Origin: a bacterium
GTDB lineage: Bacteria; Planctomycetota; Planctomycetia; Planctomycetales; Planctomycetaceae
Assembly (NCBI GenBank): GCA_016124895.1
Contig: WGMU01000130.1
Location: 1-34,782, forward strand
DNA length: 34,782 nt
Reading direction: 5' to 3'
In this document: positions 34,196 through 34,782 of the stretch, one piece after another
Layout: the number at the start of each line of letters is the position of its first letter
Position numbering within the stretch: the stretch's first letter is position 1
Notes under the pieces: model-generated
What the model was told of the DNA's origin: nothing
Databases searched by the model: none
The model's input: only the letters and a program-made list of their open reading frames with translations
Position numbers and translations under genes: made by a program

Positions 34196-34506
34196 GAGGC
34201 GTTCCGTGAGAAAATTCGTCCGTTCGGCAATGCCGCCGTGTCGTCAGGAGTGAAGCCCGCGATGATGACAAACAGCCGCCCTCGATGCAAGGCAGCCACG
34301 CGTGGAGAGTCGAACCAGGGTGGCCGTGGCTGGACTGAGCCCGCGAAGGAAGCCCGGGTGTCTGAAGGGATTTGGGCTTAGAGGTGAAGACTTGATTTCG
34401 AGACATTCTCGACAACACTGCGGACATTCGTGGCCTGTGTAATCGACGCAGCCGTCGTTAGGTACGCCGATCGTAAATAACTCCGTGACCGCTTAAGAGT
34501 AGTCGT
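34196..34506. other. Intergenic region with a half repeat element
   Basis: This 311-base divergent region should carry the promoter of the DUF1549 operon, but I cannot place it. At 34318-34360 is one arm of the two-armed element (GGTGGCCGTGGCTGGACTGA..GCGAAGGAAGCCCGGGTG), with no partner arm. No other gene is apparent. Confidence 0.65.
34318..34360 (+). repeat. Two-armed palindromic element, single arm
   Basis: This is the TGGACTGAGCC..GCGAAGGAAG arm found at 30629, with the GGTGGCC start. The sequence after it does not contain the second arm. Confidence 0.7.
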
Positions 34507-34779
34507 GTGGACTTACCAGCTTTACAGCCTCTGATTGTCACTCCGGATTGGTGCGTCAGGTACCATCAATTCTTTGCCATCGATCCAAGTCCTGAGCTCG
34601 TTGAAGACCTTTGGTTCAAAGAAGACATGTACCAAGGTTACAACGAGAAACGCGATCGTCTTCTCGATCTCGGTTGGTACCCCAGGGCCAGCGCGCACTT
34701 TGGGCAGGGGAGGCAGGCTGGATGGCTGGCGCATTTGTGTTTTGCCTGTTACAAGCTCGTGAGTGGTGCGGCAGCATGA
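34507..34779 (+). CDS. Small orphan protein, function unknown
   Basis: 90 residues from a GTG that follows TTAAGAG by about 6 bases; it is the only start after an in-frame stop at 34486. The protein is rich in aromatic and acidic residues (DWCVRYHQFFAIDPSPELVE; WFKEDMYQGYNEKRDRLLDL; GWYPRASAHFGQG), with a C-terminal stretch WLAHLCFACYKLVSGAAA. It has no signal peptide. It resembles no family I can name. The sequence does not look like a shadow frame, because it has few Arg/Pro/Gly artefacts and sensible amphipathic segments. The gene ends three bases before the window edge. Confidence 0.55.
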   Translation: MDLPALQPLIVTPDWCVRYHQFFAIDPSPELVEDLWFKEDMYQGYNEKRDRLLDLGWYPRASAHFGQGRQAGWLAHLCFACYKLVSGAAA

Positions 34780-34782
34780 GGC

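Overview
The window looks like the chromosome of a planctomycete of the class Planctomycetia. It is GC-rich. It carries several gene families almost confined to that group: two DUF1559 pseudopilins, two DUF1549/DUF1553 (planctomycete cytochrome-type) proteins, two Tat-exported DUF1501 proteins, and an ECF sigma factor next to a FecR-domain protein. There are no rRNA or tRNA genes, no CRISPR array, no transposase and no phage genes. The species cannot be named from the sequence.

Layout. 1-2095 (+): the 3' part of a TPR-protein gene, a 355-base gap with a Fur-box-like dyad, and a DUF1559 pseudopilin. 9257-2237 (-): a very tight five-gene operon of ECF sigma factor, FecR-domain membrane protein, large WD40 lipoprotein, DUF1559 pseudopilin, and a small membrane-anchored jelly-roll-like protein. 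The joints overlap by 4 and 8 bases or are separated by 2 and 26 bases. 9533-10834 (+): metY, with a strong bidirectional terminator behind it. 17368-10989 (-): a DUF1549/DUF1553, DUF1501 and PPC-domain operon. 18383-17685 (-): queC. 18613-19068 (+): an Rrf2-family regulator. 22823-19323 (-): a HEAT/TPR membrane protein and a PduO-type cobalamin adenosyltransferase. 23012-26707 (+): a PHP-type hydrolase with an inserted EF-hand pair, then a DUF1593 nucleoside-hydrolase-like protein. 26708-28858: an accessory patch with a decayed oxoprolinase 3' end, REP-like GTAG hairpins in inverted orientation, and two lower-GC orphan genes sharing a duplicated leader. One of these is a HEPN-like protein. 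34195-28859 (-): a second DUF1549/DUF1553 plus DUF1501 pair. 34507-34779 (+): an orphan small gene.

How the genes fit together. The sigma/FecR/WD40/pseudopilin operon reads as a self-contained envelope signalling unit. Its membrane FecR protein probably controls the sigma factor, and its secreted or anchored partners are made from the same message. The two DUF1549/DUF1501 sets are the usual planctomycete pairing of a c-type-cytochrome-like protein and a Tat-exported protein, of unknown substrate. metY, queC and pduO are housekeeping functions (methionine/cysteine synthesis, queuosine precursor, adenosylcobalamin).

The least expected content is in the non-coding DNA. There are at least four families of palindromic repeats. 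The most frequent is a two-armed element of about 90-116 bp with three full and two half copies. Repeats occupy every internal gap of the two DUF1549/DUF1501 operons, while the sigma operon has none. The best candidates for something undescribed are the sigma-FecR-WD40-pseudopilin operon and the REP-flanked island with its duplicated leaders.
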